Source of the DNA: JBOHPP01 sp050731755
GTDB taxonomy: Bacteria; Methylomirabilota; Methylomirabilia; Rokubacteriales; CSP1-6
Length of the DNA stretch: 27,086 nt
NCBI GenBank assembly: GCA_050731755.1
Contig: JBOHPP010000085.1
Span: forward strand, 1-27,086
Direction: 5' to 3'
Made by a program: the position numbers and the translations under genes. Below are positions 6,807-16,080 of this stretch, piece by piece. The first letter of the stretch is position 1, and every line of letters begins with the position of its first letter. The notes under the pieces are model-generated. The model worked only from the letters and a program-made list of their open reading frames with translations, was not told where the DNA came from and searched no databases.

Positions 6807-6991
6807 CCCTCTTGTTGGGGTATCTCGGTCGCGTGGGGACTCGGGGAGCGGAGTCCGGACAGGGCGACGGGCAACCCCGCGATTCTCTAAGGATTTCCGC
6901 CGTGGCCAGATTTGACGAGCGGTCGTCTCAGCCTGGTGTAGAGTCTGCAGCCGATCACCTGGTCATCTCTCACCGCCAAAGGGGGCCGCCT

Positions 6992-7789
6992 ATGATCCGA
7001 CTCGCCGCCGTCGTCGCGCTCCTCGTACTGGCCCTGATAGTCGGGATCCTCGTCGTCCCACCGACCGGTGCTGGTCCCGACAAGATCGTCTTCCCCGACA
7101 AGTGGCAGACCTTCACCCTCTACACCACGGTGGACCGCTACGATAACAAGCAGTACCGGGAGCTCTACGCGTCGTTACCGGCGGCGGTCGAGGCCATGAA
7201 GGCCGGCAAGCCCCTGCCCTACGGGACGGTCCTCGTCCTCATCCCCTTCAAAGCGCAGGTCGACGCCCAGGGCAACCCGCTCAAGGACGCCAACGGCCGC
7301 TTCCTCAAGGGCGACCGCCTCGGCTTCACCGTGATGGAGAAGCGGCAGGGATGGGGAACCGAGTACCCGCCGGAGCTCCGCAACGGCGAGTGGGAATACT
7401 CGGCCTTTACCGCTGACGGCAAGTTCAACGACAAGGCCAACTTCAAGGGTTGCTTCGAGTGCCACAAGCCCCACGAGAAGCAGGACTTCGTCATCTCGCT
7501 GGCCGCGCTGGCCGGCGGCGCCGGCCATGCCGCGGCGGCCACGGCCGACGTGACCATCGCCGGGTTCGCCTTCGGCCCCGTCAAGATCACCGTGCCCCCG
7601 GGCAAAGCCGTGACCTGGGTGAACAACGACGACTCGCCGCACCAGATCACCGTCAAGACCGGGACCGAGATCCGTGGCCCCGTGCTGACCAAGGGCCAGA
7701 GTCATGGGCAGGCCTTCAACGCGCCCGGCGTCTACGACTACATTTGCGGCCTGCACCCCGCGATGAAAGGCCAGGTCGAGGTGAAGTAG
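6992..7789 (+). CDS. Cytochrome P460-cupredoxin fusion protein, exported
   Basis: A 265-residue protein with an N-terminal hydrophobic signal/anchor (residues 1-22), so it should act outside the inner membrane. Residues about 30-170 look like a cytochrome P460 domain: WQTFTLYTTVDRYDNKQYRELY, AMKAGKPLPYGTV, YPPELRNGEWEYSAF, and a c-type heme site CFECH (C154, C157, H158) near the domain end as usual in P460. Residues about 185-265 form a small type 1 copper domain: H217 in SPHQIT and C252, H255, M258 in YICGLHPAMKG, an amicyanin/plastocyanin-like ligand set. P460 proteins oxidise hydroxylamine or bind NO; the cupredoxin could carry the electrons. ATG 6992 is supported by AAAGGGGG upstream. The start is divergent from chrB. 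Substrate is not known. Confidence 0.87.
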   Translation: MIRLAAVVALLVLALIVGILVVPPTGAGPDKIVFPDKWQTFTLYTTVDRYDNKQYRELYASLPAAVEAMKAGKPLPYGTVLVLIPFKAQVDAQGNPLKDANGRFLKGDRLGFTVMEKRQGWGTEYPPELRNGEWEYSAFTADGKFNDKANFKGCFECHKPHEKQDFVISLAALAGGAGHAAAATADVTIAGFAFGPVKITVPPGKAVTWVNNDDSPHQITVKTGTEIRGPVLTKGQSHGQAFNAPGVYDYICGLHPAMKGQVEVK

Positions 7790-7802
7790 CGGGTCCGCGC
7801 GA

Positions 7803-8822
7803 CTAGGGCAAGAGGACGGCCTTCGCGTAGTCGGCCGGCGGCGCGGTGAGAAGCTGGCGGAAGACGCGCGCGCCCTCCTCGAGCGGGAAGGGCCGGACCC
7901 ATGGGGCGATTTCTATCCGCCCGTGAGCGAGGAGCCCGATTGCCGTCTCCAGGTCGCGCGCGGTCACCGCGTATGACCCGCTGATCCGGCGCTCGCCCAG
8001 CACGACGTCGCGTCCTCCGATCTCCGTCGCGTCGCCGTGGAGGCCGATCCAAACGGTCTCGCCGCCGCGTCGGGCCAGCTCTACCGCCACGCGCCGGGTC
8101 GCCGCCGCGCCGACCGCGTCCACTACGACGTCGGCACCGCGACCGCGGGTGAACTCGCGGACCTCGGCCAGCACGTCCTGACGCATCGGATTCAGCACGG
8201 GCTCCGCCCCGACCGCGTGAGCCATGCCGAGCCGCGCCTCGTTGGTATCTACCGCGATCAGAGTCAGCGCGCCGCCAGCGCGGGCCACCTGGAGTGCGAA
8301 GAGCCCGATGGCGCCGCAGCCGATCACCACGACCACCTCGGGGAACCGCTGCGTCACGAGCGACCACACGTGGACGGCATTCGCCAGCGGCTCCACGAGC
8401 GCCCCTTCGAGTGGCCCCACACGCTCGGGCAATGGCAGCAGGATCGAGGCGGGCACCGCGACCCGCTCCGCGAAGGCGCCGGGACGGTTCATCCCGAACA
8501 CCTGGCGGTCGGGGCAGAGGTGGGTGGCGCCGCTCCGGCAGTCGGCACACCGGCCACAGGGAATGATTGAGGAGGCGACGACCCGGTCGCCCGCTTTCGC
8601 CTCCCGCACACCGGCGCCGACCTCGGCGACCTCGCCGCAGAACTCGTGGCCCATGACGAGCGGCGGCGTGCGCCGTGGGCTGCGCGAGGCGACGGCCTCC
8701 AGCTCGGAGCCGCAGATGCCGACGGCAGCGACGCGCAGGACGACCTCACCAGGCCCGGGCGTTGGCGCGGGGACCTGACGGATCTCCAGCGTGTCCCAGG
8801 TCGGATAGACAAGGGCCTTCAT
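7803..8822 (-). CDS. Zinc-dependent alcohol dehydrogenase (MDR superfamily, polyol/threonine dehydrogenase-like)
   Basis: A 339-residue medium-chain dehydrogenase oxidising an alcohol with NAD(P). Catalytic zinc ligands are C37 in GICGSE, H59 and E60 in GHEF, and E144 in VEPLANAVH. The structural zinc lobe is C89, C92, C95 and C103. The nucleotide motif is GCGAIG (168-173), and an Asp follows in TLIAVDTNEAR, suggesting NAD. Full family length with no break. ATG at 8822 has only a weak upstream ribosome site. It lies 93 bp downstream of the LarA-like gene on the same strand and may be co-transcribed. Sorbitol, galactitol-phosphate and threonine dehydrogenases share these motifs, so the substrate is open. 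Confidence 0.9.
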   Translation of the reverse strand: MKALVYPTWDTLEIRQVPAPTPGPGEVVLRVAAVGICGSELEAVASRSPRRTPPLVMGHEFCGEVAEVGAGVREAKAGDRVVASSIIPCGRCADCRSGATHLCPDRQVFGMNRPGAFAERVAVPASILLPLPERVGPLEGALVEPLANAVHVWSLVTQRFPEVVVVIGCGAIGLFALQVARAGGALTLIAVDTNEARLGMAHAVGAEPVLNPMRQDVLAEVREFTRGRGADVVVDAVGAAATRRVAVELARRGGETVWIGLHGDATEIGGRDVVLGERRISGSYAVTARDLETAIGLLAHGRIEIAPWVRPFPLEEGARVFRQLLTAPPADYAKAVLLP

Positions 8823-8915
8823 AGGGTCACGTGGCGGGGCGGGGGTCGACGGGTGTCACCACGGACTAGGAGGCGTAGAGGCAGAGGACGCCGTAGGGGT
8901 CGTGGGCCTCCTTGC

Positions 8916-10160
8916 TTACAGTGGACGAAGCCGCCCGGCGGCATCGAAGGCCAGCGGCGCCGGGTCGTTGCAGCGTTCGAGGTCGGGACGGGCGGGAAGC
9001 TCGGCCAGGAACGCCTCGGACACTTCGATCTCGCCGAGCCGCAGCGTGTTCTTGATGCGGATCACCCGGGCCCGCTCGGACGGGGTCAGTCCGATGCACG
9101 ACAGCGCCGTCTCGATCGCCTCTCGATCGGTCTCGTACGTCGGGGGAATCTTGGCGCCGTTGGGGGCGCAGGCGGTGATGCAGTTGATCAGCGTCGCCTT
9201 CATGTCGATCTTGTCGACGAGGCGGCGCGTGGTGAAGTCGGCGTTGCCGATGCCGGTGGCGTTGCCGTAGCTCTCCTCGGTCAGGTCCAGGGCCACGATC
9301 CAGAGGATCCGCGGATCGGCGGGAAACGGCTCATGGGGGTTGGAGGGCCGGCCGATCACGTTGGTATCCATGCCGGCCCCCGAGATGTTCTTGCCCATCT
9401 CCTCGACGACCAGGACGTCGAGAGGAGAGAAGGGCAACCGGGCCATCCACTCCCGGGCGTGCTTGAGCAGCCGCCGCTCACCCTCCTCGAGGTCGGCCGC
9501 GGTGAAGGCCTCGATCGCCGCCGTCTCATCGTACCCATTCTCGACGACACCCAACCCGAAGGCGATGCCGGCCCGGGCCAGCACCTCCCGGCCCACCGCG
9601 GTGATGACCTTCTCGTAGCCGTGGTTGACGTTCATGCGGTGGTACTGGACGGCGCCGTGGTACTTGCCCAGCCCGATGGTCATCATCTTGAACAGCCCCG
9701 ACTCGATCGAGCCTTTGAAGTCGGTATGCGGCTTGACCCGGTTGACGAGGCCGATCCAGTCCGCTTCCGCCGCGTGCCGGTCCAGCCATACGGGCAGCCC
9801 GAGGGCCTCACCGACCTGGACCACCTCCATCGTGGCCCGGACCGGGCAGCCCATCGTGGCCTCAGTGATCCCGTAATGGGCCAGCACCGAGACCTGTCCC
9901 TCCGGCGTGCCGCCGCCGTGACTGCCCATGGCCGGAAAGATGAAGGGCCGCGCCCCCAGGTCCCGCAGGTACTTCACGGCGGCGCCCACGATCACATCGA
10001 TGTTGGCCACGCCGCGGCTGCCGGCGCCCAGGGCGACGGTGTCGCCGCGCTTGATGGACAGGCTGGCTCGGCCGAGGGCTTCGGCCACGGCACCGGCGAT
10101 GTCGGCCACCCGGGGACCAGGGAATGCCTGACGGACACGGATCATGCGGGGAAAGCCCAT
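8916..10160 (-). CDS. LarA-like / DUF2088 family protein (lactate racemase homologue)
   Basis: A 414-residue protein related to the nickel-pincer enzyme lactate racemase LarA. The hallmark PAMGSHGG(G)TPEGQ is at about 77-89, with H81. It is followed by NRVKPHTDFKG (H145, K149) and SGLFKMMTIGLGKYHGA (K158, K166, H168), which hold His and Lys residues where LarA binds the cofactor and substrate. Known LarA-family members racemise or epimerise 2-hydroxy acids; this branch may use another hydroxy acid, or not need nickel pincer cofactor. No larB/larC/larE cofactor genes are in the window. ATG 10160 is supported by AGGAGG with a 7-nt spacer. The downstream dehydrogenase could act on the same hydroxy compound. 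Confidence 0.82.
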   Translation of the reverse strand: MGFPRMIRVRQAFPGPRVADIAGAVAEALGRASLSIKRGDTVALGAGSRGVANIDVIVGAAVKYLRDLGARPFIFPAMGSHGGGTPEGQVSVLAHYGITEATMGCPVRATMEVVQVGEALGLPVWLDRHAAEADWIGLVNRVKPHTDFKGSIESGLFKMMTIGLGKYHGAVQYHRMNVNHGYEKVITAVGREVLARAGIAFGLGVVENGYDETAAIEAFTAADLEEGERRLLKHAREWMARLPFSPLDVLVVEEMGKNISGAGMDTNVIGRPSNPHEPFPADPRILWIVALDLTEESYGNATGIGNADFTTRRLVDKIDMKATLINCITACAPNGAKIPPTYETDREAIETALSCIGLTPSERARVIRIKNTLRLGEIEVSEAFLAELPARPDLERCNDPAPLAFDAAGRLRPL

Positions 10161-10232
10161 GGGCGCGCCTCCTGGGTGCCCTCCTACTTACCGGGCGCCG
10201 GAGCCCAAGTCAAAGGATTTTTGATCGCTGTT

Positions 10233-10243
10233 TATGGTATATA
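10233..10243 (+). promoter_or_regulatory. AT-rich candidate -10 region ahead of bamD
   Basis: TATGGT (10233-10238) and the overlapping TATATA (10238-10243) lie directly before the bamD start codons at 10245 and 10260. A weak -35-like GTCAAA sits at 10209. Whichever hexamer is used, the leader would be very short. The region also separates bamD from the divergent LarA-like gene. Confidence 0.3.
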
Positions 10244-10244
10244 C

Positions 10245-11021
10245 ATGCAACTTCGGCCCATGTCCGACGTCGTCCCCGTGTTCCGACGCCTGGCCCTCGC
10301 GAGCCTGCTCCTGGTCGCTGGCGGCTGCGGCCTGCTGCGCCCGGGTCCTACGCCCATCCTTCCGGCCGAGGAGCTCTACGCCGCCGGCGAGAAGGAACTG
10401 GACCGCCGCCGGTACGAGGACGCGCGAAAGAACTTCAAGACCATCGTGGAGCGACATCCGAACTCCTCGTACACGCCCCGCGCCCGGTTCCTCATCGGCG
10501 AGGCGTACTATCGCGAGGGCGAGTTCGACCGAGCCGTCAAAGAGTTCGAGACCTTCATGTCGTTCTACCCCCGCCACCAGGTCGCCGACCTGGTCCAGTA
10601 CCGCCTGGCCATGGCCCACTACGACCAGGTGAAGCCGATCGAGCAGGACCAGACGGTTGCCGCCAGGGCACTGGATCAGTTCCGGAAGCTGGTCAAGGAA
10701 TACCCGGAAAGCCGTTACGCGACCGACAGCCTGGCCAAGATCGACATCTGCCGCGGTCGCCTCGCCCAGAAAGAGGTGTGGGTGGCGACCTACTACTTCA
10801 ACCAGGGCAACGCCGGGGCAGCCCGCCAGCGGCTGGAACTGGTGCTGCGCGAGTACCCACGCACCCTCGTCATCCCGGAGGCGCTCTGGCTCCTCGCCGA
10901 CGTGAATCTGCGCGAGGGCAAGCGGGAGGAGGCGCGCGCCCTCCTGCTCCGCCTCGAGCAGGAGTACGCCCACACCGAGTTCGGCCGGCGCGCCGTTCAG
11001 CGGCTGCGCGCCCACCGGTAA
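10245..11021 (+). CDS. bamD: Outer membrane assembly lipoprotein BamD
   Basis: A 258-residue TPR lipoprotein of the BAM complex, which helps insert beta-barrel proteins into the outer membrane from the periplasmic side. A hydrophobic stretch LALASLLLVAGGC gives a lipobox with the modified Cys at residue 28. TPR-type repeats follow: ELYAAGEKELDRRRYEDARKNF, ARFLIGEAYYREGEFDRAVKEF, and later YYFNQGNAGAARQRLELVLREYP. The P-N-S-S-Y and Y-P-R-H segments are typical of BamD/ComL/YfiO. Two in-frame ATGs (10245, 10260) are possible; neither has a Shine-Dalgarno. The gene implies a diderm cell. Threonine aldolase starts 5 bp after its stop. Confidence 0.88.
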   Translation: MQLRPMSDVVPVFRRLALASLLLVAGGCGLLRPGPTPILPAEELYAAGEKELDRRRYEDARKNFKTIVERHPNSSYTPRARFLIGEAYYREGEFDRAVKEFETFMSFYPRHQVADLVQYRLAMAHYDQVKPIEQDQTVAARALDQFRKLVKEYPESRYATDSLAKIDICRGRLAQKEVWVATYYFNQGNAGAARQRLELVLREYPRTLVIPEALWLLADVNLREGKREEARALLLRLEQEYAHTEFGRRAVQRLRAHR

Positions 11022-11026
11022 GGCCC

Positions 11027-12100
11027 ATGCACGACATCGTCGACCTGCGCTCCGACACCCTGACGCTCCCCACGCCCGAGATGCGCGAGGCCATGGTCCG
11101 CGCCGAGGTGGGGGACGACGTGTGGCAGGAGGATCCGACCGTCACGAGGCTCGAAGCGCTGGCGGCGGAGCGGATGGCGAAGGAAGCCGGCCTGTTCGTG
11201 ACGTCGGGGACGCAGGGCAATCTGATCTCGGTGCTGAGCCAGACGCGGCCGGGCCAGGAGGTCGTGGTCGACCTCGACTCTCACATCTTCAACTACGAGG
11301 TGGCGGGCACGTCCGTGATCGGCGGCGTGCAGATGCGCGCGGTCAAGACCGAGCGGGGGTTCCTCACCCCGGCCCAGGCGCGAGAGGCCCTGCGGCCGGC
11401 CAACATTCACGTCCCTCCGACGGGCCTGGTCTGTATCGAGAACACCCACAACCGCCACGGCGGCACCTGCTGCACGCCCGAAGAGATCGCCGCGGTGGCG
11501 GCCGTGGCCCACGGGGCCGGCGTCCCCGTCCACCTCGACGGCGCCCGCCTGTTCAACGCGGCGGTGGCCCTGGCCCGGGACGCGCGGGAGTTCACCCGCC
11601 ACGTCGATTCGGTGACCTTCTGCCTGAGCAAGGGGCTGGCCGCGCCGGTCGGCTCGGTGATCTGCGGCAGCGCTGATCTCGTCGGCCGCGCCCGCCGGCT
11701 CCGCAAGATGCTGGGCGGCGGCATGCGGCAGGCCGGCATCATCGCCGCCGCCGGCATCGTGGCGCTCGAGCGCATGGTGGACCGCCTGGCCGAGGACCAC
11801 GCTAACGCCCGCGCGCTGGCCGAGGGGCTGGCCAGGCTGCCCGGGTTGGCCGTGGACCTGGCCAGCGTGCAGACCAACATCGTGATCTTCCGCGTGGCGC
11901 GCCCGGACGGCCCAGCGTCGCCGACCTCGCCAGCGTCGCCGACATCAATCAACGAGCTGGTCCAAGGCTGTGCGGCCCGGAAGATCAAGATCCACGCGAT
12001 CGGGCCGGCGGCGATCCGCTGCGTGACCCACAAGGACGTGGACACCGAGGACATCCACCGGACGCTCGACGCGTTCCGGGAGATCACGAGGGGCTGGTAG
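11027..12100 (+). CDS. ltaE: Low-specificity L-threonine aldolase
   Basis: A 357-residue PLP enzyme cleaving L-threonine or L-allo-threonine to glycine and acetaldehyde. It begins DLRSDTLTLPTPEMREAM, a strong family signature. D171 and R174 in HLDGARLFNA and the PLP lysine K202 in CLSKGLAAPVGS are present, as is GTQGN (61-65) for phosphate binding. An odd Pro/Ser-rich insert of two near-identical hexapeptides (PASPTS twice, about 296-307) is encoded by an 18-bp tandem repeat at 11912-11943. It sits in the C-terminal small domain, before INELVQGCAARKIK. Start ATG 11027 follows bamD by 5 bp with a weak AAGG. The gene is followed by dppD after 9 bp. Confidence 0.93.
   Translation: MHDIVDLRSDTLTLPTPEMREAMVRAEVGDDVWQEDPTVTRLEALAAERMAKEAGLFVTSGTQGNLISVLSQTRPGQEVVVDLDSHIFNYEVAGTSVIGGVQMRAVKTERGFLTPAQAREALRPANIHVPPTGLVCIENTHNRHGGTCCTPEEIAAVAAVAHGAGVPVHLDGARLFNAAVALARDAREFTRHVDSVTFCLSKGLAAPVGSVICGSADLVGRARRLRKMLGGGMRQAGIIAAAGIVALERMVDRLAEDHANARALAEGLARLPGLAVDLASVQTNIVIFRVARPDGPASPTSPASPTSINELVQGCAARKIKIHAIGPAAIRCVTHKDVDTEDIHRTLDAFREITRGW
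11912..11943 (+). repeat. 18-bp tandem repeat inside threonine aldolase
   Basis: Two copies of CCAGCGTCGCCGAC with an 18-bp period (11912-11925 and 11930-11943) encode a repeated Pro-Ala-Ser-Pro-Thr-Ser unit. The frame is kept, so it reads as a slippage-type expansion in a surface loop. Confidence 0.7.
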
Positions 12101-12109
12101 GGGGGCCGC

Positions 12110-13087
<978 letters not shown>

Positions 13088-13095
13088 GGCTGCCC

Positions 13096-14080
<985 letters not shown>

Positions 14081-14082
<2 letters not shown>

Positions 14083-14256
14083 CCGGTGAAGGTCGGCCCG
14101 GGGGCGGCGTGGGGGAGGGGTCGCGGGACCACGCAGCAGGCGTCCGCTCCCCCGTTGTGGCTGGGCTCCATCTGGACGCGCGCGGTCCGTTGTCGGTGGG
14201 CGGGAACGGGTCCCGCGACCCCTCCCCCGCGCCACCCCCGACCCGACCTCCCGGCT
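14081..14256. repeat. Long imperfect inverted repeat (about 50-bp arms, 78-bp centre)
   Basis: The left arm 14081-14130 and right arm 14209-14256 are reverse complements with a few mismatches and 1-nt gaps. The inner ~30 bp (14101-14130 with 14209-14238) is almost perfect and contains GGGGGAGGGGTCGCGGGACC. The centre holds a smaller stem (GCGTCC near 14140 with GGACGC near 14174). The element fills the 252-bp gap between dppF and the next gene and has no convincing coding content. It could be a miniature, non-autonomous repeat or a strong transcription-stopping structure; no target-site duplication is obvious. Confidence 0.75.
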
Positions 14257-14334
14257 CCCGCCGCCGCGGCGCCGTACGGTGCTCACGCCCGACCAGCGGT
14301 CCGTCGACCCTGAGCTCACGCATCGGAGGCTGAG

Positions 14335-15141
14335 GTGCCCAAGGTCAGGGTTGGCGACATCGAGCTGTTTTATGTGGAGGCGGGACAGGGGGAGCCGGTC
14401 GTCCTGATCATGGGCTTCGGCGGAGACCATCTGGCCTGGGGATTCCAGTTCCAGACGTTCGCCGAACGTTACCGCGTCATCGCCTTCGACAACCGCGGGG
14501 CCGGGCAGACCGACAGCCCCGACCATCCGTACACGACGCGGCTGATGGCCGAGGACACGGCCGGTCTGATGGACGCGCTCGGCATCGCGCAGGCCCACGT
14601 CGTGGGCGTGTCGATGGGCGGCATGATCGCCCAGGAGCTGGCCCTCAACCACCCGGCGCGCGTCCGCACGCTCCATCTGGGCTGCACGCTGGCACGGCCC
14701 GACGCCTACATGAAGGCTCTGATCGCCGCCTGGCGTGAGGTCCGCGTCAACGTCAGCCGGGAGGCGGCGCTGCGGTCCTTCGGCCTCTGGCTCTTTGCTC
14801 CCGCCACCTACAGCGAGCGGCCGGAATTCGTGGAGCTGATCTTCCAGAACGCGCTGGCCAATCCCTATCCGCAGACGCTGACCGGGTTCGTTCGCCAGGG
14901 CGATGCCATCGCCGGCCACGACACGCTCGACAGGCTCCACGCCCTGCGCTGCCCGACGCTGGTGAGCGTGGCCGAGGAGGACATCCTCGTACCGCCCCGC
15001 TTCTCCCGCGAGCTCGCTGGCCGGATCCCGGGCGCCAAGCTCCAGATGGTGCCCGGCGCCGGGCACGTTTACTTCTGGGAGCAGCCGGGTGCGTTCAATG
15101 CGCTCTGCCTGGAGTTCCTGGCCCAGCACCGGGCCGGCTGA
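14335..15141 (+). CDS. Alpha/beta hydrolase
   Basis: A 268-residue alpha/beta-hydrolase fold enzyme. The nucleophile is S93 in GVSMGG, the acid D216 in SVAEEDILVP and the base H244 in GAGHVYFW. The oxyanion/HG-loop region is IMGFGGDHLAW and FDNRGAGQTDSP is the classic strand after it. A cap region lies at about 120-190. These features fit esterases, haloalkane-type hydrolases, 3-oxoadipate enol-lactone hydrolases and related enzymes, so the substrate is unknown. GTG 14335 is preceded by GGAGG with a 5-nt spacer. It follows the inverted repeat and faces a convergent gene. Confidence 0.88.
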   Translation: MPKVRVGDIELFYVEAGQGEPVVLIMGFGGDHLAWGFQFQTFAERYRVIAFDNRGAGQTDSPDHPYTTRLMAEDTAGLMDALGIAQAHVVGVSMGGMIAQELALNHPARVRTLHLGCTLARPDAYMKALIAAWREVRVNVSREAALRSFGLWLFAPATYSERPEFVELIFQNALANPYPQTLTGFVRQGDAIAGHDTLDRLHALRCPTLVSVAEEDILVPPRFSRELAGRIPGAKLQMVPGAGHVYFWEQPGAFNALCLEFLAQHRAG

Positions 15142-15203
15142 AGGCGCGCGCCGCTCAGTCCAGCATGACCGTCGCGGCCGGTGAGCGAGCCAGCCGGCGT
15201 CGC

Positions 15204-16049
15204 TCAGTTGAGGTCGATGCGCCAGACGGGGCCCAGGAGGTAGAGCGGCCCCTGGAAGCGGACGAAGGCGGGTGCCGGACCGCCCAAGACCCAGCAGTGC
15301 ATCGGGGCCGGATCGGCGACGAGCAGCGAGGCCAGGGCGCCCAACTCGGGCTGGAGGCGATAGCGCCGGGCCATTTCCGTCCGCTGGCCGATCGCCACCT
15401 CGTCCTCACCGTGCGGAGTGAGGACCATCCGCACGTGACGGGGCTGGGGCGTGAACGCCACGATCTGCACCGTCTCGCCGGCACCGGCGGCAAGGTTCTT
15501 GAGCAGCATCGTCAGCATGCCGTTGTAGACATCGGGCGCCAGCTCGAAGCGCCCGCTGACGATCTCCTCGGGGCTGTCCTGGTCGGCGCGATACCGCACG
15601 TCGTACCGGCCGCTCGCGCGGTCGATCGAGGCCTCCAGCGTCTCCGGGAACGCCGGGCCCCGCTGGATGATGTGATAGCTCAGCAGCGTGAACACGTCCT
15701 TCTGCGAGAAGACGACGGTCTCGTCGTAGAGCGAGCCATCGGCGAAGCGGAAGACCAGCCGGCTCTCCACGCGGTCGCCGCGGGCGACTTGAATGAGCTC
15801 CCCATGGGCCAGAATCTGGCCTCCCGGCGAGCGGAGCACGGGAAAGCCGCGGGTCACGCCCTCGGTGAACCGCACCACCACGGGGGCGGAGCCGGCAGCG
15901 ACGCTCCAGAGGAGGATCAGCAGGCCGACGATCATCGCGACAACGATCACCAGGCTTCGGAGCCGTCCCGGAGGCGTGAGTGACGGCGCGAGCGCGGGCC
16001 CGGCGGCCCGGCGTGACCTGCGATGGGTTGCAGCGCTCACGGCTTGCAC
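15204..16049 (-). CDS. Unknown membrane-anchored protein
   Basis: A 281-residue protein I cannot name. After a basic N-terminus there is one transmembrane helix (about 31-52), so the remaining ~230 residues probably face the periplasm. The body is rich in beta-type patterns: FADGSLYDETVVFSQ, TLEASIDRASGRYDVRY, and LAPDVYNGMLTMLLKNL. The end is AFVRFQGPLYLLGPVWRIDL. It recalls conserved DUF3108-like proteins of environmental bacteria by general pattern only. GTG 16047-16049 is the furthest start; a GTG three codons later is also possible, and no clear Shine-Dalgarno is seen. It lies 31 bp after the M23 peptidase on the same strand, hinting at a cell-envelope role. Confidence 0.7.
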   Translation of the reverse strand: MQAVSAATHRRSRRAAGPALAPSLTPPGRLRSLVIVVAMIVGLLILLWSVAAGSAPVVVRFTEGVTRGFPVLRSPGGQILAHGELIQVARGDRVESRLVFRFADGSLYDETVVFSQKDVFTLLSYHIIQRGPAFPETLEASIDRASGRYDVRYRADQDSPEEIVSGRFELAPDVYNGMLTMLLKNLAAGAGETVQIVAFTPQPRHVRMVLTPHGEDEVAIGQRTEMARRYRLQPELGALASLLVADPAPMHCWVLGGPAPAFVRFQGPLYLLGPVWRIDLN

Positions 16050-16080
16050 CTCGAGCGGGAGAGTCGCGCCTCGGCGCGAA

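Noticed and set aside
6912..6944. Possible plus-strand promoter for the P460-cupredoxin gene (TTGACG and TAGAGT)
   Set aside because: The spacing is 21 bp and the -10 matches only four of six positions; not convincing.
8646..10244. Long N-terminal extension in frame with bamD
   Set aside because: It runs antisense through the LarA-like and dehydrogenase genes and has no domain; BamD begins with its own lipoprotein signal at 10245 or 10260.
15177..15198. GCCGG-N12-CCGGC hairpin between convergent genes
   Set aside because: Five-bp arms and no T tract; such short palindromes are expected often at this GC content.
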